64,000 nucleotides of DNA. Origin: Mycobacterium kyorinense. GTDB lineage: Bacteria > Actinomycetota > Actinomycetes > Mycobacteriales > Mycobacteriaceae. The DNA lies in NCBI RefSeq assembly GCF_002101735.1, contig NZ_LQPE01000003.1, forward strand, positions 19,107 to 83,106, read 5' to 3'. Below, in pieces: positions 47,001 through 55,856 of this stretch (position 1 is the stretch's first letter; each line of letters opens with the position of its first letter). Position numbers and translations under genes: made by a program. A model generated the notes under the pieces. It saw only the letters and a list, made by a program, of their open reading frames with translations. It was not told the origin of the DNA and searched no databases.

Positions 47001-47058
47001 GCATTGGCCTACCACAGCCTGGGTCTACGCTCGAAAAGGTACTCAGGAAAGGCACGCG

Positions 47059-47595
47059 ATGTTTGCAGCGTTCGGATTCGAGACCCTCGGTGTCGTCATC
47101 GGCGACATGTACTTCGTCGACCCGACCCCGCTCGAAGGCCAGGAGACCCCGGAACGGGGAGTCAGGCTGGAACTCCGCCTCGTCGAGCGCGCCGAGCCCC
47201 AAGGTTCCATCTACGCCGGTATCCCGATCACCCTCGGCCGCCCGGTCTGGCGGGTGGACCTATTCGGATCCACCGAAAGCCCGCCCGGCACGCTGGATCG
47301 AGCCCATCACCACCCGCGATTCGACGGCTGGGAACCCGGTCGTCGGCACTTCGTCCCCGAGCTGTCGGCCGACCCGGTCTCCTGGCTGGCCGGTCAGCTG
47401 GCCGCCCCGGCCGCCGTACTGGCCCGGGCGGGCGTCGACGCCGGCGAGGTGCCCGACGCCGATCTGGCCGGGCTCGCCGAGGCAGGCCCGGAGATTGTCG
47501 CCACGGTGAAACGGATGCTCGACGGCGTGCGCGACGGCGAACTGGCTCCCTGCCCCGCTGAGCCGGTTGCTGCCGCCCGCACCGGTTGGCTCTAG
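47059..47595 (+). CDS. Conserved protein of unknown function in the Rieske-FadD operon
   Basis: A 178-residue soluble protein; I do not recognise a catalytic family. FGFETLGVVIGDMYFVDP and GIPITLGRPVWRVDLF look like beta strands, DRAHHHPRFDGWEPG is histidine-rich and could bind metal, and the C-terminal third is helical. AGGAAAGG precedes the ATG at 47059, 58 bases after FadD. Its stop codon shares the sequence CTAG with the stop of the convergent thioesterase. Its constant place beside FadD suggests a role in the same pathway. Confidence 0.7.
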   Translation: MFAAFGFETLGVVIGDMYFVDPTPLEGQETPERGVRLELRLVERAEPQGSIYAGIPITLGRPVWRVDLFGSTESPPGTLDRAHHHPRFDGWEPGRRHFVPELSADPVSWLAGQLAAPAAVLARAGVDAGEVPDADLAGLAEAGPEIVATVKRMLDGVRDGELAPCPAEPVAAARTGWL

Positions 47596-48437
47596 GTCGT
47601 CGACATTACCGATGGCGGGCGAAATCCCGAGTGCGCCAATGAAACAGACATACCACTGCCCACCGGACCGCTGTGGTCGACCAGGACGGCCGAGCCGACG
47701 GCTATCCCGTCGTCGCTGTAGTGAGCTAGTGAGGCCAGGCCGATGTGAGGGCCTTCGGGCAGGCGACTCAGCGTGAGGGTGTAGTCGACGTTGATGAACT
47801 GCAACGCGCGGGTTCCCCAATTGGCGATGGAGGCCGTGACGTCGCCGGCCATCGCCGCGCGCGTGAACGCGCTCAATGGTTCCGTGTCGACCAACGGACG
47901 CGTCTCCTCCAGCCAGGTGTACTTCGGTCCGGGCGCGTCATCCCATTCGGGATCGGGATTCTGAACCCCGGCGCCCCACCCGTAGGTCCGGATAAAAAGC
48001 GACGGGTGGTTGCCGTTTTGCTCGATGGGTAGCGGCGGCATCTGCACGGGCGGTGACCAAACGTGTCCGTCAGGCTGCTGGCCGCGCCGCAAAAACAGTG
48101 CGCTCGCGCGCGCCACCGTGGCGCCCCGCTGGGTGAGGACAGCCTCCACCAGCCGCAATCGCCGCCGGTCGTGGTGGACGCGAGTGTGCACTTCCACCGG
48201 TTCGAGGGCCGTAGGCGCGGGAAGGTCGACAGTCAGCCGCGCGGGGTGCAGCTCCGGGTCGTCGACATCGTGTTCGACCGCCCAGGCCAAGAGGCCGCCG
48301 ACGACATGTCCGCTGATCGTCGGGCCCCACCCTCCCCGTGCGATAGCGGTTGGCACGTAGCAATTTTCGTCGCGCAGGAAGTACGCGGAGAACGCGGTTG
48401 GGTCAAGATCATTCGCGACGCTATTCGGCTGAGTCAT
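47592..48437 (-). CDS. Acyl-CoA thioesterase (double-hotdog, TesB-like)
   Basis: A 281-residue protein with two hotdog folds of the acyl-CoA thioesterase/TesB-like type. GGWGPTISGHVVGGLLAWAVEH is the N-terminal helix segment, and FINVDYTLTLSRLPEGPHIGL with SAVLVDHSGPVG is the C-terminal half. It would release a free acid from a CoA ester or handle a dead-end intermediate. The ATG at 48437 overlaps the aldehyde dehydrogenase stop (ATGA), so it is second in that leftward unit. Confidence 0.87.
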   Translation of the reverse strand: MTQPNSVANDLDPTAFSAYFLRDENCYVPTAIARGGWGPTISGHVVGGLLAWAVEHDVDDPELHPARLTVDLPAPTALEPVEVHTRVHHDRRRLRLVEAVLTQRGATVARASALFLRRGQQPDGHVWSPPVQMPPLPIEQNGNHPSLFIRTYGWGAGVQNPDPEWDDAPGPKYTWLEETRPLVDTEPLSAFTRAAMAGDVTASIANWGTRALQFINVDYTLTLSRLPEGPHIGLASLAHYSDDGIAVGSAVLVDHSGPVGSGMSVSLAHSGFRPPSVMSTT

Positions 48438-49900
48438 TGCGATGTCTCCTTCAGCCGGCGGCGTGTGCGCATCCGCGCAAACCGCATCGCGGCATTGGCG
48501 CCCAGCCGCAACGGCATGCCGAACGGTGGCGCCGCCGTCCCGGTGATGGAAAACGGCAGATCGTTGCCCACTACGGTGCGGTAGTGGCTGAACGTGTCGA
48601 AACCGGCCTTGCCGTGATACGCGCCCATTCCGCTGCGGCCCACTCCCCCGAACGGCGCGGCCGACGGAATCATCTGTGCGGCAAAGTCGTTGCGTGCGAC
48701 GCCGCCGCTGCGGGTGCTGCGGACGAACGTGCGGAAGTCGTCGTCGTCCGGTCCGAACCAGTAGGCCACCAGCGGCGCCGGTCGCTGGTTGATGTAGTCG
48801 ATGGCCTGGTTCAGTCGGGAATATCCCGTGACGGCCAGTACCGGACCGAAGATTTCTTCGTTGGCGATCCGCATGCGATCGTCGATGCCTCGCACGATCG
48901 TCGGCGCGATCTTGCGGCTGGCCCGGTCTGGTAGTGACTCTCCTTCGGGGGCAATGGTTTCCACTGTCGCACCCTTGGCCGCCGCGTCCTCGACCAGCCC
49001 GACGACCCGGTCGAAGTTGGCGTCGTTGACGGCCGAGCAGTAGTCGTCGTTGCCGACGATGGTCGGGAACATCCCGTGCAACGTTTCGCGTGCGGTCGCG
49101 ACGAAGTCCTCGACGTGTTCGTCGGGCACCATGACGTAATCGGGGCAGACGCACACCTGCCCGCCGTTGACCATGCGGGCGCGGGCGATGCGCGTGGCCG
49201 ACCGCCGGATATCGGCATTCGGCGCGACCACCACCGGGTTCTTGCCGCCGAGCTCGAGTGTCACCGGGACCAGATTCTGAGCGGCGGCCCGCTGCACCAG
49301 CGCCCCGACAGACGGCGAGCCGGTGAAGAACAAATGGTCGAACGGCAGCGTCGCGAATGCGGCCGCGACGTCCGAGCCGCCGGTCACGACGCCGAGCTCG
49401 GTCGGGTCGAAGTATTTCGGCGCCGTCGCCTTCATCAACTCGGCGGTGTTGGCGGTGATCTCCGACATCTTGATCATCACCCGGTTACCGGCCGCGAACG
49501 CTGCCGACGCGGGCAGTACCACGAGGTTGACCGGGAAGTTCCACGGACCGATGATGCCGACGACGCCCAGCGGCGTCGGTTGCACCTCGGCCCGCAGCCC
49601 GCACAACCGCGCGACCCGCATCAACTTTGTCGGGCGCATCCATTGCGCCACATGGCTTCTGGTGTGCTCGACAACCGAGGTGATCCCGACGATCTCGGTG
49701 AACAGGGACGCCGCTTTCGACCGGGTGCCGTAATCGGCGGCCATCGCGTCGATGAAGGCGTCGCTGTTGTCGAGCAGCAGTGCCATCAGCCGATCGATGC
49801 GGTGACGCCGAACCTCGACGCTGGGTGGCCCCTCCGCCAGGAATGCCTGCCGCTGGCGTTCCAGCATCGCCTGTATGCCCGGATGCGCAGATGATTCCAC
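48434..49900 (-). CDS. Aldehyde dehydrogenase (coniferyl-aldehyde-dehydrogenase-like)
   Basis: A 488-residue NAD(P)-dependent aldehyde dehydrogenase. IIGPWNFPVNL is the nucleotide-side segment, the catalytic glutamate is in LELGGK, and the catalytic cysteine in NGGQVCVCPDYV. Its C-terminal RTRRRLKET tail is positively charged. It would oxidise an aldehyde from P450 or alcohol dehydrogenase action to a carboxylate for FadD. The given start is a GTG at 49900 without a clear ribosome site; the ATG at 49867 is possible. It is divergent from the P450 gene across operator site 4. Confidence 0.92.
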   Translation of the reverse strand: MESSAHPGIQAMLERQRQAFLAEGPPSVEVRRHRIDRLMALLLDNSDAFIDAMAADYGTRSKAASLFTEIVGITSVVEHTRSHVAQWMRPTKLMRVARLCGLRAEVQPTPLGVVGIIGPWNFPVNLVVLPASAAFAAGNRVMIKMSEITANTAELMKATAPKYFDPTELGVVTGGSDVAAAFATLPFDHLFFTGSPSVGALVQRAAAQNLVPVTLELGGKNPVVVAPNADIRRSATRIARARMVNGGQVCVCPDYVMVPDEHVEDFVATARETLHGMFPTIVGNDDYCSAVNDANFDRVVGLVEDAAAKGATVETIAPEGESLPDRASRKIAPTIVRGIDDRMRIANEEIFGPVLAVTGYSRLNQAIDYINQRPAPLVAYWFGPDDDDFRTFVRSTRSGGVARNDFAAQMIPSAAPFGGVGRSGMGAYHGKAGFDTFSHYRTVVGNDLPFSITGTAAPPFGMPLRLGANAAMRFARMRTRRRLKETSQ

Positions 49901-49911
49901 CCGATGTAGTC

Positions 49912-49930
49912 TACTGTAATCTTTACAGTA
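49912..49930. promoter_or_regulatory. 19-bp operator candidate, site 4 (perfect)
   Basis: TACTGTA-ATCTT-TACAGTA, a perfect inverted repeat of 7-bp arms with a 5-base spacer, lies between the divergent aldehyde dehydrogenase (49900) and P450 (49960) genes. Same design as site 2. Confidence 0.8.
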
Positions 49931-49959
49931 CGACCGCCTATCCGAGCCGGAGAGCAGCC

Positions 49960-51168
49960 GTGGAAAGTCAAGTTCAAGACGCCGCCACCGACGACAAACC
50001 CGCCGGCTACCTCCGCGACCCCTACCCGTACTTCGCGCAGAAACGCCGAGAGGCCGGGGTGTTCGACGGCACGGTCATGGATTATTCGAAAACCCCCGAG
50101 TCGCTGAGGCCCAGACGATCCTTCGCCGCCATGTCGTTCGACGCGGTAAACAAGGCCTTCCGCGACGGCCGGGTGTTCAGCTCGAAAATGTACGACACCA
50201 CGATCGGCCTGTTCATGGGCCCGACCATCCTCGCGATGGAAGGCAAAAAACACCGCGAACATCGCAACCTGGTCAGTGCTGCGTTCAAATCGAAAGCCCT
50301 CGCCCGCTGGGAGCCGACGATTGTGCGGCCGATCTGCAACGCGCTCATCGACGAATTCGTCGATGCAGGCGAGGCGGATCTGGTCCGGCAGTTCACGTTC
50401 GAGTTCCCCACCCGCGTCATCGCCAAGCTGTTGGGCTTGCCGGAGGCAGACCTGCCGATGTTCCACCGGCGCGCAGTGGAATTGATCAGTTACACGGTCC
50501 GCTATGAACGAGCCTTCGAGGCGTCGGCGGCGTTGAAGGACTATTTCTGTGAGCAAATCGAGGCACGAAAAGCCGCGCCGACCGAGGACATCATCGGCGA
50601 TTTGGTCACCGCAGAGATCGACGGCGAGAAGCTCAGCGACGAGGCCATCTACTCGTTCCTGCGCCTTCTGCTGCCCGCCGGGCTGGAAACCACCTATCGG
50701 TCCTCCGGCAACCTGCTCTACCTGTTGCTCACTCATCCCGAGCAGTTCGCCGCCGTCCAAGCCGATCATGCGCTGATTCCCAAAGCGATCGAAGAGGGGC
50801 TGCGCTTCGAGACGCCGTTGACGACGGTGCAGCGGTTCACCACCGAGGACACCGAATTGGAAGGGATCAAGATTCCGGCGCGATCGGTGATCGACGTGTG
50901 CATCGGCTCGGCGAACCGCGACGAGCAACGCTGGGAGCGGCCGGAGGAATTCGATATCTTCCGTCCGCACATGCCGCACATATCGTTTGCCGCCGGCGAA
51001 CACACCTGCCTCGGCCTGCATCTGGCGCGCATGGAAACCCGCGTAGCGCTGGAATGCCTGCTGAGTCGGCTGACCAACATCGCGCTTCGGACGGACGACG
51101 ACCCGCACATCTTCGGCCAGCCGTTCCGCTCGCCCACTGCGCTTCCGGTGACGTTCGACGCCAAGTAG
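49960..51168 (+). CDS. Cytochrome P450 monooxygenase
   Basis: A 402-residue P450, paralogous to the protein of 28120-29313. The heme-ligand loop is FAAGEHTCLGLHLARMETR, the I-helix has the same AGLETTYRSSGN with a modified oxygen-activation motif, and EEGLRFETPL is the ExxR helix. The GTG at 49960 was chosen for its place 30 bases after the operator and AGAGCAG just before; an upstream frame to 49780 crosses the operator. It is first in the operon with the CoA-transferase and thiolase, and its product alcohol would pass to the divergent aldehyde dehydrogenase route. Confidence 0.94.
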   Translation: MESQVQDAATDDKPAGYLRDPYPYFAQKRREAGVFDGTVMDYSKTPESLRPRRSFAAMSFDAVNKAFRDGRVFSSKMYDTTIGLFMGPTILAMEGKKHREHRNLVSAAFKSKALARWEPTIVRPICNALIDEFVDAGEADLVRQFTFEFPTRVIAKLLGLPEADLPMFHRRAVELISYTVRYERAFEASAALKDYFCEQIEARKAAPTEDIIGDLVTAEIDGEKLSDEAIYSFLRLLLPAGLETTYRSSGNLLYLLLTHPEQFAAVQADHALIPKAIEEGLRFETPLTTVQRFTTEDTELEGIKIPARSVIDVCIGSANRDEQRWERPEEFDIFRPHMPHISFAAGEHTCLGLHLARMETRVALECLLSRLTNIALRTDDDPHIFGQPFRSPTALPVTFDAK

Positions 51169-51177
51169 GTTGCGGAA

Positions 51178-52404
51178 ATGGTCAAGGTCATGGAGGGCTT
51201 CCGGGTCCTGGAAGTCGCGCAGTTCACGTTCGTCCCCGCGGCAGGCGCGATCCTCGCCGACTGGGGCGCCGACGTCATCAAGGTCGAGCACCCCGTGCGC
51301 GGCGACACTCAGCGCGGCTTCCTCAACATGGGCGGCATCCAGCTCAACCCCGACCGGCATCCGCTGATTGAACATCCCAACCGTGGCAAGCGCAGCGTGG
51401 GTGTCGACCTGTCCACTCCGGGCGGCCAAGAGGTGCTGTACGAGCTTGCCCGCACCTCCGACGTATTCCTGACCAACTACCTACCGGCCGCGCGGCGCAA
51501 GAACAGGTTCGACGTCGAACACATCCGCGCGGTCAACCCGAACATCGTCTACGCGCGTGGCACCGCATACGGTGACAAGGGGCCACAGCGCGACATCGGC
51601 GGCTACGACGGCACCGCGTTCTGGACCCGCAGCGGCATCGGCCATGCATTGACACCACCCGAGCTCGGTGCCCCACTGGCACAAGGGATTCCGGCCTTCG
51701 GCGACTCGATCGGCGGCATGAACATCGCCGGCGGCATCTCCGCGGCGCTGCTGCACCGCGAACGTACCGGCGAAGCCGTCGAGGTCGACGTGTCGCTTTT
51801 GAGCACCGCCTGGTGGGCGGCCGGCGCCAGCGTGACCCAGGGCATGGATACCGGTGAGACCATGCGCGCTGCCATGCCGCAGTCCGGTGGCTCGCCCGCC
51901 AATCCGTTCCTGGGCAACTACCAGACCTCCGACGGCGGAACGATCAACCTGTGCATCGTCAGCCCGACCGGCTATATCCGCGACACCTTCGAACACCTCG
52001 GCATTGCAGAGGCGGCCGACGATCCCCGCTTCGCCGATGTCCTGCCGTTGATGCAGCACGCCGACGCGGCCAGCGAGTTGATTGCGAAATCTATCGGGGC
52101 CAAGCCCTTTGACTATTGGCGCGAGCACCTGAAGACGATGAGGGGCCAGTGGGCGCCGTGCCAGAGCCTGGTCGATCTTGCCGAGGACGAGCAGGCCATT
52201 GCCAACGACATGATCGTCGAAGTCGAGGCCGGCGACGGCGGGCCGCCGTTCAAGGTCGTACGCGGGCCGGTCCAGTTCAACCACGAACCGCTCGCCACCA
52301 CCCGCGCCCCGCAGGCTTCGGAGCACACCGAGATCGTGCTGATGGAACTTGGGATGGACTGGGACCGCATCGCGGAACTGAAGGAATCGGGAGCCATAGC
52401 GTGA
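51178..52404 (+). CDS. CaiB/BaiF family (class III) CoA-transferase
   Basis: A 408-residue formyl-CoA-transferase-type enzyme. FVPAAGAILADWGADVIKVEHP and GKRSVGVDLSTPGG are family starts, and the region YGDKGPQRDIGGYDGTAFW includes the expected catalytic aspartate. A FLGNYQTSDGGTINLCIVSP motif follows. It transfers CoA between acids without an ATP cost; bile-acid CoA transferases are relatives. The ATG lies 9 bases after the P450 stop and the stop overlaps the thiolase start (GTGA). Confidence 0.93.
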   Translation: MVKVMEGFRVLEVAQFTFVPAAGAILADWGADVIKVEHPVRGDTQRGFLNMGGIQLNPDRHPLIEHPNRGKRSVGVDLSTPGGQEVLYELARTSDVFLTNYLPAARRKNRFDVEHIRAVNPNIVYARGTAYGDKGPQRDIGGYDGTAFWTRSGIGHALTPPELGAPLAQGIPAFGDSIGGMNIAGGISAALLHRERTGEAVEVDVSLLSTAWWAAGASVTQGMDTGETMRAAMPQSGGSPANPFLGNYQTSDGGTINLCIVSPTGYIRDTFEHLGIAEAADDPRFADVLPLMQHADAASELIAKSIGAKPFDYWREHLKTMRGQWAPCQSLVDLAEDEQAIANDMIVEVEAGDGGPPFKVVRGPVQFNHEPLATTRAPQASEHTEIVLMELGMDWDRIAELKESGAIA

Positions 52405-53546
52405 GTGACGTCGCGATCATCGGGGTGGGTCTGCACCCGTTCGGCCGCTTCGAGGGCAAGTCGGCGATGCAGATGGGCGCGGAGGCGATTTTCGCCGCTG
52501 TCGCCGACGCGGGTGTCGAATGGAAGGACATCCAGGCCGCCACGGGGGGCAGCTGGACGGTGGCCAACCCCGATGCGATCGTCAGCATGGTCGGGCTGTC
52601 GGGCATCCCGTTCACCAACGTGTTCAACGCGTGCGCGACCGCGGCCAGCGCCGCCAAGGCCTGCGCCGACGGAATCCGCCTGGGCGACTACGACATCGGG
52701 ATCGCCGTCGGGCTGGACAAGCATCCGCGCGGCGCCTTCACCGAAGACCCCGCCCTGGTGGGGATGCCGCGCTGGTATGCCGAGAACGGGCAGTACCTGA
52801 CCACCAAGTTCTTCGGCATGAAGGCCAACCGCTATCTGCACGACCACGGCATCTCCCAACAGACGCTTGCCAAGGTGGCGGCCAAGAACTTCCGTAACGG
52901 CGCGCTGAACCCGAATGCGTTCCGCCGCAAGCCGATCTCCGAGGAGGAGATCTTGGGCTCGCCGATGTTGAACTATCCGTTGACCCAATACATGTTCTGC
53001 GCACCCGACGAGGGCGCGGCTGCCGTGGTGATGTGCCGCGCAGACATCGCGCGCCGCTACACCGCCAAACCGGTCTTTTTGCGGGCGGTCGAGGTGCGCA
53101 CCCGCCGATACGGCGCCTACGAAGTGAACACGACATTCGCACCGGTCGAGCAGGATGTGGCACCAACCGTGTACGCCGCCCGGGCTGCGTTCGAAAAGGC
53201 CGGCGTGGCACCGGAAGACGTCGACGTCATCCAGCTGCAGGACACAGACGCCGGCGCAGAGGTCATCCACATGGCCGAATGCGGATTCTGCGCCGACGGC
53301 GATCAGGAAAAGCTATTGGCCGACGGTGCCACCGAGATCACCGGAGCCATGCCGGTCAATACCGACGGCGGATTGATCGCCAACGGCGAACCGATCGGAG
53401 CGTCCGGTCTGCGCCAAATCCACGAGCTTGTGCGGCAATTGCGCGGCGAGGCCGGCGATCGACAGGTGACCGGCACGCCCCGCGTCGGCTTTGCGCAGCT
53501 CTATGGCGCGCCGGGCACCGCAGCGGCGACGGTGCTGACCACGTAG
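52401..53546 (+). CDS. Thiolase-fold lipid-transfer protein (SCP-x/Ltp-like)
   Basis: A 381-residue thiolase-superfamily protein. The nucleophilic cysteine is C78 in FNACATAAS. The GHPxGATG-type segment reads NGEPIGASGLRQIHE, and the catalytic-histidine segment is altered (VIQLQDTDAGAEVIH), as in the Ltp/SCP-x thiolases of mycobacterial steroid clusters, which act as aldolases or retro-aldolases in side-chain cleavage. No DUF35 partner follows. It starts at GTG 52401, overlapping the CoA-transferase stop. Probably carries out the carbon-carbon bond cleavage of this branch. Confidence 0.88.
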   Translation: MSDVAIIGVGLHPFGRFEGKSAMQMGAEAIFAAVADAGVEWKDIQAATGGSWTVANPDAIVSMVGLSGIPFTNVFNACATAASAAKACADGIRLGDYDIGIAVGLDKHPRGAFTEDPALVGMPRWYAENGQYLTTKFFGMKANRYLHDHGISQQTLAKVAAKNFRNGALNPNAFRRKPISEEEILGSPMLNYPLTQYMFCAPDEGAAAVVMCRADIARRYTAKPVFLRAVEVRTRRYGAYEVNTTFAPVEQDVAPTVYAARAAFEKAGVAPEDVDVIQLQDTDAGAEVIHMAECGFCADGDQEKLLADGATEITGAMPVNTDGGLIANGEPIGASGLRQIHELVRQLRGEAGDRQVTGTPRVGFAQLYGAPGTAAATVLTT

Positions 53547-53552
53547 CCACCC

Positions 53553-53580
53553 TCTGCCGCGAGCGTGCGTGTCCCCGGCC
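53553..53580. repeat. 28-bp dispersed repeat, copy 1
   Basis: tctgccgcgagcgtgcgtgt and the following ccccggcc, 28 bases, are repeated without mismatch at 63863-63890. This copy begins 7 bases after the thiolase stop and provides the left arm of the hairpin described next. Confidence 0.8.
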
Positions 53581-53617
53581 CTCGTCCGTATTTGAACCTG
53601 GACCACGCACGCTCGCG
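53558..53617. terminator. Hairpin between convergent thiolase and acyl-CoA dehydrogenase genes
   Basis: CGCGAGCGTGCGTG at 53558-53571 is perfectly complementary to CACGCACGCTCGCG at 53604-53617, and three further pairs form after one bulge. It fills the gap between the stops at 53546 and 53618. No T-run is present. Confidence 0.7.
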
Positions 53618-54805
53618 CTACTGGGGCTTGGCGTAGGCGGGCTTGCCCAGGCCGAGCACGTACTGGGCGATCATGTTGCGGAACACCTCCAGCGTGCCGC
53701 CGTAGATGCCGACCAGCGGGGCAAACCGGTACACGTACTCGGAAGCGCCGTCGTCGGTGGCGCCGTCGGTGCCCAACGGCAGGGCCGACGCGGCGCCCTG
53801 AATGTCCATCAGGTCCGGCGAGATGTCGCGCATGGTCTGGGCGAGCGCGACCCGGCCGAAGATGCCCGGCGTGGACAGCGCGGCTTCCATCCGGGCGACG
53901 CTGCGGCCCAACCGATATGCCACCGAGCCGTCGTCGAGCAGCCGACGGCCACTGGCATCCGGTCGACCCACTCGTGCCGCCGTTTTGTCGACCGCCTCGG
54001 CCATGAACCCGGCCTGGTGCATCATGATCGACACATCCTGCAAGCCGTCGGGAGCGGCCGCGACCGCGCCGTGTTCGACGTTGAGCGGCTCGCGCAGCAC
54101 GGTCCACCCCTGGTTGACCTCGCCGAGCCGGTACTTGTCGTCGACGCGGACGTCGCTGTAGTAGACGATGTTGGTGCGGTCGCCGTCGATCGTGCGGATG
54201 CCCTGGATTTCGATGCCCGGTGAATTCAGCGGAACCAGGAACATCGTCAGGCTCTGGTGCTTCGGTGCGGCCGGGTCGGTGTTGGTGATCAGGAAGACGT
54301 ATTGGCAGTTGTGAGCCCCGGTGGTGAACATCTTGGAGCCATTAATGACCCAGCTAGATCCATCCGACTCCCGCACTGCGCGGGTCTTGCATGTGGCCAC
54401 ATCGGAGCCGCCTTCGGGCTCGGTGTAACCCAGGCACAACCGGACGTGCCCGCTGAAGACACCCGGCAGCACCTCGTCCTGCAATTCCTTCGAGCCGAAC
54501 TTCGCCACCGACCGCGCCACCATCGCGGTCGTGCCCCAGGTCACCCACGGCACATGTGCCCTGCGCTTCTCCAATTCCCAAATGCGACGGCGCACCCGGG
54601 AAAAACCGCCGTCGGATTGCGCCTTCCACTCGGCTTCCAGATAACCGGCCTGTCCTAGCGCCAGATGTACGCCCTCGTCGAAGTTGTCGCCGGTCTCGCG
54701 ATCACGTCGCTTGACCTCTTCGGTCACATGGGTGGCCAGAAACGCGCGCGCTTCGTCGAGGAAAGCCCTGTCCTCGTCGGACAGTTCGACTCGTGAGAAA
54801 TCCAT
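53618..54805 (-). CDS. Acyl-CoA dehydrogenase (catalytic-glutamate subunit of a pair)
   Basis: A 395-residue FAD acyl-CoA dehydrogenase. GYTEPEGGSDVA near residue 130 and the C-terminal IYGGTLEVFRNMIAQYVLG with the expected catalytic glutamate mark it as the active subunit. The start ATG at 54805 has AGGAGCAA ahead. It lies 10 bases after the partner gene, in the last position of a seven-gene leftward operon. As with steroid FadE pairs, the two should form a heterotetramer acting on a bulky acyl-CoA. Confidence 0.93.
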   Translation of the reverse strand: MDFSRVELSDEDRAFLDEARAFLATHVTEEVKRRDRETGDNFDEGVHLALGQAGYLEAEWKAQSDGGFSRVRRRIWELEKRRAHVPWVTWGTTAMVARSVAKFGSKELQDEVLPGVFSGHVRLCLGYTEPEGGSDVATCKTRAVRESDGSSWVINGSKMFTTGAHNCQYVFLITNTDPAAPKHQSLTMFLVPLNSPGIEIQGIRTIDGDRTNIVYYSDVRVDDKYRLGEVNQGWTVLREPLNVEHGAVAAAPDGLQDVSIMMHQAGFMAEAVDKTAARVGRPDASGRRLLDDGSVAYRLGRSVARMEAALSTPGIFGRVALAQTMRDISPDLMDIQGAASALPLGTDGATDDGASEYVYRFAPLVGIYGGTLEVFRNMIAQYVLGLGKPAYAKPQ

Positions 54806-54815
54806 CGCGTTGCTC

Positions 54816-55856
54816 CTAGACTTCGCGTGCCGCAACGATTTCGGCGACCTGCCGGGCGCTGACGCCCGGATCCCCGCCCGCCAGCGGCCATCCCCGGGCG
54901 CGGACCAGGTACGCCGTCGCGGCGGCTTCCGCCGAAACCCCCAGGCCGCCTTGGATGTGCACCGCCATGGTCGCCGCCTTGGCGGCCTCCTCGGCCATGA
55001 ACACAAACGCCGACGGCGCCAACTCGGGCCGCTCGTCGGGTTCGTTGTCCAAAAACCACGCGGCGCGACGGGCGAGGTTACGACCGCCCTGCACAGTGAT
55101 CGCCATGTTCGCCAGCGGATGAGAGATCGCCTGCAGCGTCGAGATCGGCACTCCCAGCGTGTAACGGGATTTGGCGAATTCCGCAGCAATGTTCATGGTT
55201 TCTTCGATCAGCCCGGCCAACGCCGCCGCGGTCAACAGCCGCCGCTCGTCAAGCGCGCGACGGTAATTTGCCACTGCATCGGCATCGCTGGCCAGCACGG
55301 TGCGGGTATCGGCGGCGGCGGGATCGACCCAGGCCATCGGCAGCCGGCCGATGTTGTCGACCTTCGCCGGTCGGGTGGCGAACGTCAGACGCACGATGTC
55401 CTCGCCGTCGCGCAGGATCACCTGGTCGGCGATCGACCCGATCGGGATCAGCCTGGGTCCCGCAATGCTGTCGACTTGCGGGTCCAGCGCCGCCAGCTGT
55501 GTGCCGTTGACGACGTCCGAGTCCACGCTTCCCAGCCGCGCGAGAAGCCTTGCGGCGCAAACATGGTCGATCCACGGGACCGGCGCCAGCGATCTGCCGA
55601 TCTCCTCGGCCACCAGCGTCAGGTCGACTAGCGTCGCCCCGTCGCCACCGACGGCTTCGGGCAGCGCCATCGTAGTCGCGCCCATGGCGCACAACCGCTC
55701 CCACAGATTCTTGTCGTAACCGGAGGCTTCGGCGGCACGAACAGTGTCGATCGGGCAGTACGTCTTGAAGAAATCCCGGTATGCGCCCTGCAACGCCTGG
55801 TGATCCTCGGACAAGCTGTAGTCCAGCCTGCGCAGCTCGAAGCGGTCCATCGTCAC
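54816..55856 (-). CDS. Acyl-CoA dehydrogenase (partner subunit)
   Basis: A 346-residue acyl-CoA dehydrogenase-fold protein with LPEAVGGDGATLVDLTLVAEEIG and a C-terminal HIQGGLGVSAEAAATAYLVR, but without the GGTxE motif. It is the likely non-catalytic or FAD-sharing partner of the next gene product. The GTG start at 55856 overlaps the amidohydrolase stop (GTGA); the ATG two codons later is the alternative. Confidence 0.9.
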   Translation of the reverse strand: MTMDRFELRRLDYSLSEDHQALQGAYRDFFKTYCPIDTVRAAEASGYDKNLWERLCAMGATTMALPEAVGGDGATLVDLTLVAEEIGRSLAPVPWIDHVCAARLLARLGSVDSDVVNGTQLAALDPQVDSIAGPRLIPIGSIADQVILRDGEDIVRLTFATRPAKVDNIGRLPMAWVDPAAADTRTVLASDADAVANYRRALDERRLLTAAALAGLIEETMNIAAEFAKSRYTLGVPISTLQAISHPLANMAITVQGGRNLARRAAWFLDNEPDERPELAPSAFVFMAEEAAKAATMAVHIQGGLGVSAEAAATAYLVRARGWPLAGGDPGVSARQVAEIVAAREV

